From Micrococcales bacterium 31B (lineage in GTDB: Bacteria; Actinomycetota; Actinomycetes; Actinomycetales; Dermabacteraceae): a stretch of 64,000 nt of DNA. The DNA lies in contig JAFFTF010000002.1 of the NCBI GenBank assembly GCA_022803075.1, forward strand, positions 38,089-102,088, given 5' to 3'. The position numbers and the translations under genes are program-made. Numbering within the stretch: the stretch's first letter is position 1; every line of letters begins with the position of its first letter. Under the pieces are notes generated by a model. It was not told where the DNA came from and did not search any database. It saw nothing but the letters and a program-made list of their open reading frames with translations. Below are positions 35,607 to 44,385 of the stretch, piece after piece.

Positions 35607-36719
35607 TCATGCGCTCACCGGCAACCACGTGGTGCCCGCGCCCTGCGAACTCGCCAGCCACATGCGATGGGGGCCGTTAGGCGCTACCTCATCATGAAAC
35701 CAAAACGTTTCGTCGGGGTTCCACCCAGAAATCATGCTGGCGCGGTCGGCGCCCACGTCAATCACCGTTCCGGCTGCTTCGAGATATGCCCCCACACTCA
35801 CATGCACCCCGCCGAACCGTTCTGCCACGCGTGACCAGTCGGGAATCACCCAAACTCCGTTGCGCCCCGTGGCGCGGAACCATTCATGTCGCATCTCATG
35901 GGTGATATCGATCGGAAACGCCCGGCACAGCGCCGCCCAATCCTCCCCGCATCGCACCTCATAGACCGCCGCCGCCGCGGGTATGCCAAGTGGGGTCGCA
36001 CTCGCCCGCTGTCCACCGAGGTCTTCGTCGAGATAGGCCAGGCCCAGCGGGCCGTGCTCCCCCACCTCACGCGTCGAAATGTGCAGACGTGCGGTCGGCG
36101 TCGACCACCACAGCCCACCCCACGGAGCGCGCGGGTCCGCGGGGCGTTCCACGCGGGCCGTCGCCTCGGCCTGTTCCAAGATTTCGCGCCACACGTCGAG
36201 TCGTTCGCGGCAGGTACCCTCGGGCGCCTCGAGGGGCTCCCCGGTCTCCCAGTCCAGTTCCCATTGCGTGGTGCGATCCACGGGAGCGTCCCACCACGAC
36301 ACCGCCGCCGACCCCGCGAGGGCCCGCGCGGCACCCTCCAGGGCCTCGCGTACACGGGGTTCGCCAAGCAGGGCGTCTTCACCGTCGGTGGGGCGCGCCC
36401 CACGCCGGGACCTGATCGACCAGTTCAGCGCGTTCAGCGCGGACGCCTCGTCCACCGGTACCAGCGCCACCCCCCGCATCAGGTCGAGCAGGTGCGAGAC
36501 GGCGGCGTCGACATTTTGGCTCCCGGGGCTAGGGGTCGTGTCCGGGGCGTCGGGGCGGCCGTGTCGCGGGTCGAAGCGACTCGCCGCGTCTCGAAACGCC
36601 TCCATCAGGTCGGAGCGGGTGGCACCGGCAGCCGGATTTACCTCCGCGCTGGCGCACACGAACCCGAAAACGAGTCGACGCCCACGTGGCCCGTGCAGCA
36701 GGGATTCAGCGGTTGTCAT
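35607..36719 (-). CDS. Hypothetical protein, 370 residues
   Basis: This is a soluble, Trp-rich, acidic protein with no signal peptide. Recognisable segments are HLLDLMRGVALVPVDEASAL and SALNALNWSIRSRRGARP in the N-terminal half, TTQWELDWETGEPLEAPEG in the middle, and HEMRHEWFRATGRNGVWVIP and GWNPDETFWFHDEV in the C-terminal half. I do not recognise the family. It reads like an actinobacterial conserved protein of the DUF type. It diverges from nothing and stands alone, upstream of protein C on the same strand. Confidence 0.7.
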   Translation of the reverse strand: MTTAESLLHGPRGRRLVFGFVCASAEVNPAAGATRSDLMEAFRDAASRFDPRHGRPDAPDTTPSPGSQNVDAAVSHLLDLMRGVALVPVDEASALNALNWSIRSRRGARPTDGEDALLGEPRVREALEGAARALAGSAAVSWWDAPVDRTTQWELDWETGEPLEAPEGTCRERLDVWREILEQAEATARVERPADPRAPWGGLWWSTPTARLHISTREVGEHGPLGLAYLDEDLGGQRASATPLGIPAAAAVYEVRCGEDWAALCRAFPIDITHEMRHEWFRATGRNGVWVIPDWSRVAERFGGVHVSVGAYLEAAGTVIDVGADRASMISGWNPDETFWFHDEVAPNGPHRMWLASSQGAGTTWLPVSA

Positions 36720-36818
36720 GTCGTTCCTCAGGTCGCGTGCGGGTCGTAAACGGCGCAGTCTCCTGGCCCAGCCGCCTCAAAAGTATTGGGACAGTCTACG
36801 GCGCGCCAGGGGCGCCCG

Positions 36819-37802
36819 TCACACGGATGGCGGGCTGGTCGTCAGCTCGCGCACGGGTGTGCCCGCCACGAAGGCCAGCACATCGTCGATCGCTTCACCG
36901 AAGTACGTCTCGTAATTGCGCTGAGTGACATAGCCGAGGTGCGGGGTCGCCACAACGTTCGGCAGGCTGCGCAGCTGGTCGCTGGCCGCGAGCGGCTCCG
37001 TGTCGAACACGTCGAGCGCGGCACCCCCGAGAGTGCCTTCGCGCAAGGCGCTCACTAGGGCGGGGGTGTCCACCAGCCCGGCCCGCGCCGTGTTGACGAG
37101 CAGGGCGCCGGGCTTCATCTGTGCGAACTCGCGCGCGCCCAACACCTGCCGCGTGCTCGGGGCGAGCGCGAGGTGCAGCGAGACGATGTCGCTCGCGTGG
37201 AGCAGGGAGGAGAGGGAGCCCGCGAACTCAGCCCCCGCGGCGTCCGCGCGGTCTTTCGTAAGGTGCGGGCTCCAGGCGACCACGCGCATGCCGAATGCCG
37301 TGGCCACCGGCACCATGCGAGTGCCGATCTTGCCGAGGCCAACGAGGCCAAGCGTGCGTCCGAACAGATCGTTGCCCACGGTTTGCTGCCAGGGTCCGCC
37401 CGCACGCAGGCTGGCGACCTCGCGGGGCAGGTGGCGGCACGCCGCGAGCAGCAGCGCCCACGTGAGTTCGAGGGGAGGCTCGGAGTAGCTGGCCGTGCCG
37501 CACACCGTCACCCCCCGCTGCGCCGCGGCCACGAGATCGATGGCGTTGTTGCGCATTCCGCTCGTGACCACGAGCCGCAGTTGCGGCAGCTGAGCAAGCA
37601 CCTGCGCCGTGACGGGCGTACGTTCGCGCATCACGATCAGGCAGTCGTAGCGGCGCAGTTTGTCTACGAGGTCGTGCTCGCCGGAGAAGGGGGAGGCGAA
37701 AAAGTCGACGGTCGCGACGTTCTCGAGCCGACTCCAATCGGCGGAGGTGCGGGCCGCGCCCTGATAATCGTCGAGCACTGCACACGAGAAGGTCCCGCTC
37801 AT
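36819..37802 (-). CDS. D-isomer-specific 2-hydroxyacid dehydrogenase family protein
   Basis: This is a 327-residue enzyme. The Rossmann motif is GLVGLGKIGTRMVPVATAFG (about residues 150-169). The catalytic Arg is in LLVNTARAGLVD, the Glu in DVFDTEPLAASDQL and the His in VVATPHLGYVTQRNYE. The N-terminus reads CAVLDDYQGAARTSADW, as in the phosphoglycerate-dehydrogenase-like DyqG group. It reduces or oxidises a 2-hydroxy acid with NAD(P). AGGAG precedes ATG 37802; the frame is open further upstream without a ribosome site. Confidence 0.9.
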   Translation of the reverse strand: MSGTFSCAVLDDYQGAARTSADWSRLENVATVDFFASPFSGEHDLVDKLRRYDCLIVMRERTPVTAQVLAQLPQLRLVVTSGMRNNAIDLVAAAQRGVTVCGTASYSEPPLELTWALLLAACRHLPREVASLRAGGPWQQTVGNDLFGRTLGLVGLGKIGTRMVPVATAFGMRVVAWSPHLTKDRADAAGAEFAGSLSSLLHASDIVSLHLALAPSTRQVLGAREFAQMKPGALLVNTARAGLVDTPALVSALREGTLGGAALDVFDTEPLAASDQLRSLPNVVATPHLGYVTQRNYETYFGEAIDDVLAFVAGTPVRELTTSPPSV

Positions 37803-38165
37803 GGGCGGCTCCTGACTGCTGGGGGGTGTGAGTTTGGGGACGCCCCGCGGCCCCGGTGACATTAAAACACCGGCAGGCATTACTAGTTGATTTTTAGCTG
37901 TCGGAACTGCGTTATTTAGGCGAACGAGGTTCCCCCGAAACACAGCAATTGCATTAGTCTGGGAGGTGTCGGAGGGTGCGGTTGATCCGCTCTCACTGGT
38001 CGCATAGACCGCCGCCCCGGTGTCCACCAACCTCATATACCCAGCGGACTCCGGGGCGGCCTGCACTCAGAATATGACACGTGCTGCGTTGCCGCGATTC
38101 GAGCCCCCAACGTGGGCTCGTAAAACTAAACTTCGGAGTGATCCCCCACTCCGAGAGGTAACGAG
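37803..38165. other. Intergenic region between the dehydrogenase and the His-rich gene
   Basis: This divergent gap has no supported gene. Near its right end are two hairpins: CGAGCCC/GGGCTCG (38100-38120) and TCGGAGTG/CACTCCGA (38133-38154). The second ends directly at the ribosome site GAGAGG of the His-rich gene and could affect its translation. I see no clear Zur box. Confidence 0.5.
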
Positions 38166-38462
38166 ATGTCTAAGCTACACACGCACGCAGAGCACTCGCG
38201 CGCCGAACATGAGCACGGCGAAGACTGTGGCCACGAGGCCATCCCCCACGACGGCCACGTCGACTACCTGCACGACAATCACCGCCACGCCGAACACGGC
38301 GATCATTACGACGAGCACGAAGCCGGCGCCGAGCACAGCATCGCGCAGCACGAACACGGTGAAGAGTGCGGCCACGAGTCGGTTGACCACGGCAATCACA
38401 AGGATTACCTACACGACGGGCACAAGCACGCTCTGCACGGCGACCATTACGACGAGCACTAG
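38166..38462 (+). CDS. Histidine-rich metal-binding protein, internally duplicated
   Basis: This is a 98-residue protein with about one quarter His and many Asp/Glu. Two ~38-residue halves are near copies: EHEHGEDCGHEAIPHDGH with DYLHDNHRHAEHGDHYDEH, and QHEHGEECGHESVDHGNH with DYLHDGHKHALHGDHYDEH. Each half has one Cys. It has no signal peptide. It probably binds zinc or nickel in the cytoplasm as a buffer or chaperone; similar proteins are common in actinobacteria. Just beyond it lies a convergent YeiH-type transporter. Confidence 0.85.
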   Translation: MSKLHTHAEHSRAEHEHGEDCGHEAIPHDGHVDYLHDNHRHAEHGDHYDEHEAGAEHSIAQHEHGEECGHESVDHGNHKDYLHDGHKHALHGDHYDEH

Positions 38463-38546
38463 ACACGGTTGCTGCCACGGCTCGAACCGGGCCGCGGTGG
38501 GTTCGGTGTATTGCGGCTCTTCGCCGACCCGGTCAGAGCGACGCGG

Positions 38547-39581
38547 TTAGAGCGACCCCGTCACGCGCATCACGGCGAGGGTGGTGACGGTGACCGTGGC
38601 CCAGAGGGCGGCTCCCAGGGCGAGGGGTCGCCATCCCGCCGCGCGCACGGCACGAAGGTCAGTGGTGAGTCCAATCGCGGCCAGGGCCATGGCGATCATG
38701 AACACACTCGTCTGCGTCGCTGCGTTGCGTAGCCCCTCCGGCAGGGGCATCACTGTATTAAGGCCCACCACCAGCAGAAAACCGATCAAGAACCACGGCA
38801 CCAACTGCACGACGGAGCGCACACTGAGGGCCGGAGCGTCCGGCTGGTAGCGCCGTTCCAACAGTGCGAGACCCACGCTGATGGGGATGATCGCGAGGGT
38901 GCGCACCAGTTTGACGACGACCGCAAATCCGAGCGCGGTCGTGGCGTAGATGCTGGCTGCCGCCACCACCGAACTCGTGTCGTTGACAGCGGTGCCCGCG
39001 AAGAGACCGAATGCCTGGGGGTCGAGGTCGAGGGCGTGTCCCAGCAGGGGGAACGCCAGCACGGCCAGGAGGTTAAACAGGAAGATCACCGAGATCGCGT
39101 ACGCGACATCCGAGCTGGCGGCGCGAATCACGGGAGCGATTGCCGCGATGGCGGAGGCACCGCAAATGCCCGTACCCACGCCGATCAGGGTGCGCAAGTG
39201 CCGCCCGATCTTCAGGGCGCGGCCAAGCAGCCACGCGACCACGAGGCACGCCACGAGGCTGCTGAGCAGCACCGGCAGTGAGGTGCCGCCGACGGTGAGG
39301 ATGGTCGAGGCAGACAGTTGCGCGCCGAGCAGCACCACGGCGCATTGGAGCACAAACTTCGAGGTATAGGTGATGCCCCCGCGCGCCCGGTCGGGCAGAC
39401 GCAGGGTCAGGGAGACCACGATGCCGAGGGCAACTGCGGGTAGTGCAGCGCCAAGGAGCGGGAACGCCTTCGCGATGAGGGTGGCGACCGCCGCGAGGGC
39501 GGCGCAGAGGAGGACGCCGGGGGCGAGGTTGACGGCTCGCTGCGCGAGGGCGTGGTGCGCCCGGGCGCGAGAGTCATCCAT
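38547..39581 (-). CDS. yeiH: YeiH/UPF0324-family membrane transporter
   Basis: This is a 344-residue protein with about ten membrane segments. Family motifs are IGVGTGICGASAIAAIAPVI and LFAGTAVNDTSSVVAAASIY. YeiH proteins are annotated as putative sulfate/sulfonate exporters, without firm proof. A loop contains the dispersed 12-mer (encoding QPDAPAL). It converges on the His-rich gene. Confidence 0.9.
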   Translation of the reverse strand: MDDSRARAHHALAQRAVNLAPGVLLCAALAAVATLIAKAFPLLGAALPAVALGIVVSLTLRLPDRARGGITYTSKFVLQCAVVLLGAQLSASTILTVGGTSLPVLLSSLVACLVVAWLLGRALKIGRHLRTLIGVGTGICGASAIAAIAPVIRAASSDVAYAISVIFLFNLLAVLAFPLLGHALDLDPQAFGLFAGTAVNDTSSVVAAASIYATTALGFAVVVKLVRTLAIIPISVGLALLERRYQPDAPALSVRSVVQLVPWFLIGFLLVVGLNTVMPLPEGLRNAATQTSVFMIAMALAAIGLTTDLRAVRAAGWRPLALGAALWATVTVTTLAVMRVTGSL

Positions 39582-39672
39582 AGTTTCATGCTGCCGTGCG
39601 CGCGTCGTGGCCGGTAGGGGGCGAACCGCGGTGGGGTTACAGCTGCCGGTTGTGATGGGCGCGGCGCCTGAA

Positions 39673-40419
39673 TTATGCGCGGCCGGCCGCCTCGCGCAGG
39701 CGCGCCTCGGCCGTCACCATGTGATCCGCCATCGCTGCCGCCGCGGCGCCCGGCTCGCGGGCCACCACGGCGTCCAGCACCGCCTCGTGCTCCTCGGCGG
39801 CCCGGGCGGCAGCCTCATGATTCTGCACTGCACGATCGGCGTAAACCTGCAGTAGCGACCGCACCACCTGTAGCTGGTCGAGCAGCATCGGGTTGGCTGC
39901 CGCGAGCCCCAGTTCACGGTGAAACGCACCGTCGTGCTCGCTGAAGGTGGCCAGGTCGCCCGCCGCTAGGGCCTCTCGCATTCCCGTCACGTGACCCCGC
40001 AGCGCGGCCAGTTGCTTGTCGGTGGCGCGGCTGGCCGCGAGCCGGGCGACAAAGATTTCGAGGCCCGAGCGCAGTTCGAGCAGCGATTCGGTGTTGCGCT
40101 CGCCAATCAGCAGCCCCCAGCGCAGCGTCTCGGGCAGCAGGTCGCTCGCCGAGCCGCGCAAGTAGGTGCCCGAGCCCGGGCGAACATCGACCACCCCGAG
40201 GATCTCGAGCGCCGCGAGCGCCTCGCGAACCGCCGACCTCCCCACACCGAGCACGGTAGAGAGTTGCCGTTCGGCCGGTAGTCGCGTGCCGGGCTCGATC
40301 GTGCCGTCGGTGAACAGGTCGAGCAGGCGTCGCGCGACTTGCGAGACGGGGGTGCCGGTGGGAATGGTGCTCAGCGAGGCCGCGATGTCGTGGTGGCGGT
40401 TGCCTTTAAATGCGGGCAT
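39673..40419 (-). CDS. FadR-type GntR-family regulator 1
   Basis: This is a 248-residue regulator. The GntR winged helix (GTRLPAERQLSTVLGVGRSA, then VREALAALEILGVVDVRPGS) precedes an all-helical FCD domain whose metal-type ligands include EHDGAFHRELG and AAEEHEAVLDAVV. It diverges from the MFS gene of the apionate-like operon. The shared gap has a palindromic operator between the -35 and -10 boxes. The effector is probably a sugar acid or its degradation product. It is a close paralogue of regulator 2. Confidence 0.92.
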   Translation of the reverse strand: MPAFKGNRHHDIAASLSTIPTGTPVSQVARRLLDLFTDGTIEPGTRLPAERQLSTVLGVGRSAVREALAALEILGVVDVRPGSGTYLRGSASDLLPETLRWGLLIGERNTESLLELRSGLEIFVARLAASRATDKQLAALRGHVTGMREALAAGDLATFSEHDGAFHRELGLAAANPMLLDQLQVVRSLLQVYADRAVQNHEAAARAAEEHEAVLDAVVAREPGAAAAAMADHMVTAEARLREAAGRA

Positions 40420-40451
40420 GCAGCAAATATATCTGAATGCGCGACAGGGGG

Positions 40452-40480
40452 TTGCAATTGGTCAACCGGTTGGTCATACT
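40452..40480 (+). promoter_or_regulatory. Operon promoter with FadR-type operator in the spacer
   Basis: TTGCAA (40452-40457) and CATACT (40475-40480) are spaced by 17 bp. The spacer holds TTGGTCAACCGGTTGGTC (40458-40475), with the perfect core palindrome CAACCGGTTG. It resembles TGGTCGACCA in front of the Nramp-like gene. Confidence 0.62.
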
Positions 40481-40518
40481 GGTCCAGACACACGAGTCAG
40501 AGTTGATCCGGAGCCCCC

Positions 40519-41877
40519 ATGTCGCAGCACCCCACCACCGACCCGACCGCGGAACTTGCTTCGCGCACCATCCGCAAAGTCACGTGGCGTCTCGTCCCGT
40601 TCGTCGCGCTCATGTTTTTCATCAACTACCTAGACCGCACGGCCATCGGCTTCGCCTCCCCCAACGGCATGGCCGACGACCTCGCCCTCTCGGCCGCGCA
40701 GTTCGGCTTCGCCTCGGGCGTGTTTTTCATCGGCTACATAGTTCTCGAGGTGCCCTCGAACCTCGCCCTGCACCGCTTCGGCGCGCGCCGCTGGCTCTCC
40801 CGCATCATGGTGTCGTGGGGCATCGTCGCGATCCTGTTTACCTGGGTGCAAAACGTCGAACAGCTCGTCGCGCTGCGGTTTCTGCTCGGCGTCGCGGAGG
40901 CCGGGTTCTTCCCCGGCGCCATCCTCTACCTCAGCCTGTGGGTACCGTCCGTCTACCGCGGTCGCATCCTCATGCTCTTCTACCTGGCGCAACCCCTCAC
41001 CACGGTGATCGGCGCACCGCTCGCGGGCGCACTCATGCAAAATCACGGGGCATTCTTCGGCCTCGAGGGCTGGCGGTTCATGTTCTTCGGCGTTGCCCTG
41101 CCCGCCATCATCGTGGGCATCATCGCCTGGTTCTACCTCACCGATCGCCCTGCCGATGCCACCTGGTTGAGCCCCGACGAACGCCGGTGGCTGGCAGGTG
41201 CGCTCGAATCGGAACGGGCCACCACGGCGTCCGGCCCCGGCCACGCCAGCGCGCGACTCGCCATGAAGAGCGGGCGGGTATGGCTGCTCTCGGCGATCTA
41301 CTTTGGGTTCATTTACGGCCTCTATGCGCTCGCGTTTTTCTTGCCCTCCATCATCGAGGGGTTTCAAGACCAGACGGGCACCACCTTCGACGTCATGCAG
41401 AAGGGCCTGATTACGGCCATTCCCTACGTGCCCGCCACCATCGCCATGTACCTCTGGTCGCGCGACGCCTCGCGACGCGGACTCAAGACCTGGCACATTG
41501 CGGGCCCTGCGGTGGTCGGTGCCGTCACCATCCCCCTGGCGTTGTACGCGGGCTCGCCGGCGGCTACGGTCGCGCTCGTGGCAGTCACGGCCTGCGCCAT
41601 CTTCGCGGCGCTCCCCAATTTCTGGACGCTCCCGACCACCTTTCTCACCGGAGCCGCCGCTGCCGCCGGCGTTGCCCTCATCAACACCATCGGCAACCTG
41701 GCAGGATTTAGTGCGCCGTACATCACGGGTGCCGTGCACGACTGGACCGGCGGGTATGAACTCCCCCTCATCATCGTCGGGGCCTTCATGCTCACCTCCG
41801 CGATCCTGCTGGTCGTGCTCGTGCGCACCACCCGCATCGGCGCCAACTCCCCGACTCCCAACGCAGTGAAGGCGTGA
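40519..41877 (+). CDS. MFS transporter, anion:cation symporter (ACS) type
   Basis: This is a 452-residue 12-helix permease. ACS-family motifs are FINYLDRTAIGFASPNGMAD in helix 1 and the following loop, then GYIVLEVPSNLALHRFGARR and RFLLGVAEAGFFPGAILYLS. ACS members import sugar acids such as galactonate, glucarate or tartrate with protons. As the first gene of the operon, it is the likely importer of apionate or a related acid. Confidence 0.92.
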   Translation: MSQHPTTDPTAELASRTIRKVTWRLVPFVALMFFINYLDRTAIGFASPNGMADDLALSAAQFGFASGVFFIGYIVLEVPSNLALHRFGARRWLSRIMVSWGIVAILFTWVQNVEQLVALRFLLGVAEAGFFPGAILYLSLWVPSVYRGRILMLFYLAQPLTTVIGAPLAGALMQNHGAFFGLEGWRFMFFGVALPAIIVGIIAWFYLTDRPADATWLSPDERRWLAGALESERATTASGPGHASARLAMKSGRVWLLSAIYFGFIYGLYALAFFLPSIIEGFQDQTGTTFDVMQKGLITAIPYVPATIAMYLWSRDASRRGLKTWHIAGPAVVGAVTIPLALYAGSPAATVALVAVTACAIFAALPNFWTLPTTFLTGAAAAAGVALINTIGNLAGFSAPYITGAVHDWTGGYELPLIIVGAFMLTSAILLVVLVRTTRIGANSPTPNAVKA

Positions 41878-41884
41878 CCCCCTC

Positions 41885-43609
41885 ATGACGAGACTCTGGA
41901 ACACCCCCACCGACTTTGCCGACGAAATGATCGAAGGCTTCGTGGCCGCCAATGGCCGTTACGTGCGTCGCGTCAGCGGCGGCGTCACCCGCTCCACCGC
42001 CACCCCCGAGGGAGAAGCGGCCTTCGTGACCGGCGGCGGCTCCGGCCACTACCCCGCCTTCGGCGGCCTCGTCGGCGTGGGCCTCGCCCACGGCGCGGCC
42101 CTCGGCAACCTCTTCGCATCACCCTCCGCCCAGCAGGTGTACTCCGTGGCGAAGGCTGCCCAGGCGGGCGGCGGCGTCCTGCTCAGTTATGGAAACTACG
42201 CGGGAGACGTGCTGAACTTCGACGCCGCCCAGGAGCGACTGCGCGCCGAGGGTATCGCCACCGAGACCGTCACGGTCACCGACGACATCTCGAGCGCACC
42301 CGCCGCCGAGAAGCACAAGCGGCGCGGCATCGCAGGCGACCTCACGGTGTTTCGCGCCATCGGCGCCGCCTGCGAACGCGGGCTGCCCCTCGCCGAGGTG
42401 GCCCGCATCGGCCGCCTCGCCAACGAGCGCACGCGCTCCTTCGGAGTCGCGTTCAGCGGGTGCAGCCTGCCCGGCGCCGAGGCCCCCCTGTTCACTGTGC
42501 CCGCGGGGCGCATGGCCGTGGGTCTCGGCATTCACGGCGAGCCCGGCATCGACGAAACCGACATCCCGACGGCCGATGGTCTCGCCGAACTGCTCGTCTC
42601 GGCTCTGCTGAAGGAACTCCCCGACGGGGTCACCGACCCGGCGGGCGCCCGCGTGGTGCCCCTGCTGAACGGGCTGGGCTCGCTGAAGTATGAAGAACTC
42701 TTCGTCGTGTATCGGCGCGTGGCGCAACTCTTGGACGCCGCGGGGCTCGTGATCGTGGATCCCCACGTGGGCGAGTTCTGCACCAGCTTCGACATGGCCG
42801 GCGCGTCGCTCACGCTGTTCTGGCTCGACGACGAACTGGCCGACCTGTGGGAGCACCCGGTGGACACCCCGGCGTATCGCCGCGGCCAGGTCACCCGCAC
42901 CGGCGAGGCGTGGGCCGTAAGCGACGCCGACGAATCCGCACAGGTAGCGGCGGGCGACGCCTCGTCGCGCGACGCCGCCACCATCGCACTCGGCGCCGTG
43001 CAGGTCGCCGCTGACACCATCGACGCCCATGTCGCCGAGCTCGGCCGCCTCGACGCCATCGCGGGCGACGGCGACCACGGCATTGGCATGCAGCGCGGTG
43101 TGCACGCCGCGCTCGACGCGGCACGCGCCGCCGCCGAGGCGGGCGCGGGGGCAGAGGCCCTGCTCACGGCCGCGGGCGAAGCCTGGGCCGACCGCGCGGG
43201 CGGCACCTCGGGCGCCATCTGGGGCGTCATCGTGACCACCCTCGCCGGGGCGTGCGGAAACGAGGGCAAGCCCGCGGCGGCGGCGGTGGGCCAAGGGATG
43301 GCCCGCGCGTCCGACGCCGTCACCGCCTACGGAAAGGCCGAGGTGGGCGACAAAACGCTGGTCGACGCACTCGTGCCGTTCGCCGATACGCTCGCGATGG
43401 AGACCGCGAGCGGAGTGGGCCTCGCCGAGGCCTGGGGCAACGCCGCCAAGTACGCGACCGAGGCCGCCGCCGCGACCGCCAACCTGCTGCCCAAGATGGG
43501 CCGCGCGCGACCCCACGCCGAGAAGTCGCTCGGCACTCCCGACCCGGGCGCCCACTCGCTCGCCCTCATCATGACGGCCATCGGCGCGTACCTGCGGGGC
43601 GACGCATGA
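41885..43609 (+). CDS. lerK: Fused DhaK-DhaL kinase, probable L-erythrulose kinase
   Basis: This is a 574-residue ATP-dependent dihydroxyacetone-kinase-type enzyme. The DhaK domain has the Gly loop VTGGGSGHYPAFGGLVGVGL and the covalent-substrate His in GLGIHGEPGIDET. The DhaL domain has the Mg-binding IAGDGDHGIGMQRGVH and GGTSGAIWG. It sits beside a TpiA-like isomerase and a 3-oxo-isoapionate-decarboxylase-like barrel. In the known C4 pathways, such a kinase makes L-erythrulose 1-phosphate. Plain dihydroxyacetone as substrate cannot be excluded. It overlaps the next gene by ATGA. Confidence 0.8.
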   Translation: MTRLWNTPTDFADEMIEGFVAANGRYVRRVSGGVTRSTATPEGEAAFVTGGGSGHYPAFGGLVGVGLAHGAALGNLFASPSAQQVYSVAKAAQAGGGVLLSYGNYAGDVLNFDAAQERLRAEGIATETVTVTDDISSAPAAEKHKRRGIAGDLTVFRAIGAACERGLPLAEVARIGRLANERTRSFGVAFSGCSLPGAEAPLFTVPAGRMAVGLGIHGEPGIDETDIPTADGLAELLVSALLKELPDGVTDPAGARVVPLLNGLGSLKYEELFVVYRRVAQLLDAAGLVIVDPHVGEFCTSFDMAGASLTLFWLDDELADLWEHPVDTPAYRRGQVTRTGEAWAVSDADESAQVAAGDASSRDAATIALGAVQVAADTIDAHVAELGRLDAIAGDGDHGIGMQRGVHAALDAARAAAEAGAGAEALLTAAGEAWADRAGGTSGAIWGVIVTTLAGACGNEGKPAAAAVGQGMARASDAVTAYGKAEVGDKTLVDALVPFADTLAMETASGVGLAEAWGNAAKYATEAAAATANLLPKMGRARPHAEKSLGTPDPGAHSLALIMTAIGAYLRGDA

Positions 43610-44385
43610 ACGCGCCGGTCACGGTGGGCGTGAGCCTCAAAATGTACTTCGACCACGAGCGCGCCCTCGACTACGTCGCCCGCGTGCGCGCCGAACTCGG
43701 CGAGCATAAGGCGGTGCGCACGGGTGCCGTCACGGTGTTCGTGATCCCCACCTACCTGCAGATTCTGCCGGCGGTCACGGCGTTCGCGGGCACCTCGATT
43801 CAGGTGGGTGCCCAAGACGTCGCGGCGTTCGACTCGGGAGCCTACACGGGCGAGGTGAGCGCGAACGAGCTCGCCCAGGTGGGGGCGCGCCTCGCCGAGA
43901 TCGGCCACGCCGAGCGGCGCAGGCTCTTTCACGAGACCGACGCCGACACGGCCGCGAAGGCCAACGCGGCGCTAACCGCGGGCCTCACCCCCGTGCTGTG
44001 CCTCGGCGAAACCGACCGCGAGCAACCCGGCGCCGCCGCCGCGAGCGTGGTGCAGCAATTGCGCGCAAACCTCGCGGGCGCCGCCCCCGGCCCCGTGATC
44101 GTCGCCTACGAACCCGTGTGGGCCATCGGCGCCGCCGAGCCCGCGGCCACCGCGCACATCTCGGCCGTCACGGTCGCGCTGCGCGCCGCGCTGGCCGACC
44201 TCCCAGAGCGCGCGGGCAGCTCGGTGATCTACGGGGGTTCGGCGGGGCCGGGCCTGCTCACCGCCCTCGGCGACACCGTCGACGGCCTGTTTCTCGGGCG
44301 CTTCGCGCACGATCCGTCGGCCCTTCGCGCCGTCGTCGACGAGGCGGCCCAGCTCGCGGCCAGCAGGCGGGGGGACGCCGCATGA
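43606..44385 (+). CDS. lerI: TpiA-like isomerase, probable L-erythrulose-1-phosphate isomerase
   Basis: This is a 259-residue triosephosphate-isomerase-fold enzyme. The catalytic residues are kept: Lys in GVSLKMYFDHERALD (SLK instead of NxK), His in EIGHAERRRLFHE and Glu in VIVAYEPVWAIGAAEP. The phosphate loop is SVIYGGSAGPG. The divergent N-terminus and the operon context point to a paralogue specialised for L-erythrulose 1-phosphate/D-erythrulose 4-phosphate rather than the glycolytic enzyme. Start and stop overlap both neighbours by ATGA. Confidence 0.8.
   Translation: MNAPVTVGVSLKMYFDHERALDYVARVRAELGEHKAVRTGAVTVFVIPTYLQILPAVTAFAGTSIQVGAQDVAAFDSGAYTGEVSANELAQVGARLAEIGHAERRRLFHETDADTAAKANAALTAGLTPVLCLGETDREQPGAAAASVVQQLRANLAGAAPGPVIVAYEPVWAIGAAEPAATAHISAVTVALRAALADLPERAGSSVIYGGSAGPGLLTALGDTVDGLFLGRFAHDPSALRAVVDEAAQLAASRRGDAA

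Noticed and set aside
37803..38066. N-terminal extension of the D-2-hydroxyacid dehydrogenase to 38066
   Set aside because: AGGAG and the family N-terminus (CAVLDDYQGA) fix the start at 37802; the extension has no homology pattern.
38095..38125. tRNA-like T-arm (GATTCGAGCCCC)
   Set aside because: No acceptor, D or anticodon arms can be formed around it; it is a simple hairpin.
42119..43555. 478-codon open frame on the minus strand opposite the DhaKL kinase
   Set aside because: The plus strand has clear kinase motifs; the reverse reading has no domain and biased composition.
43606..44385. Glycolytic triosephosphate isomerase
   Set aside because: Catalytic residues fit, but the divergent N-terminus and the operon place argue for a C4-phosphate paralogue; the glycolytic gene usually sits with gap and pgk.
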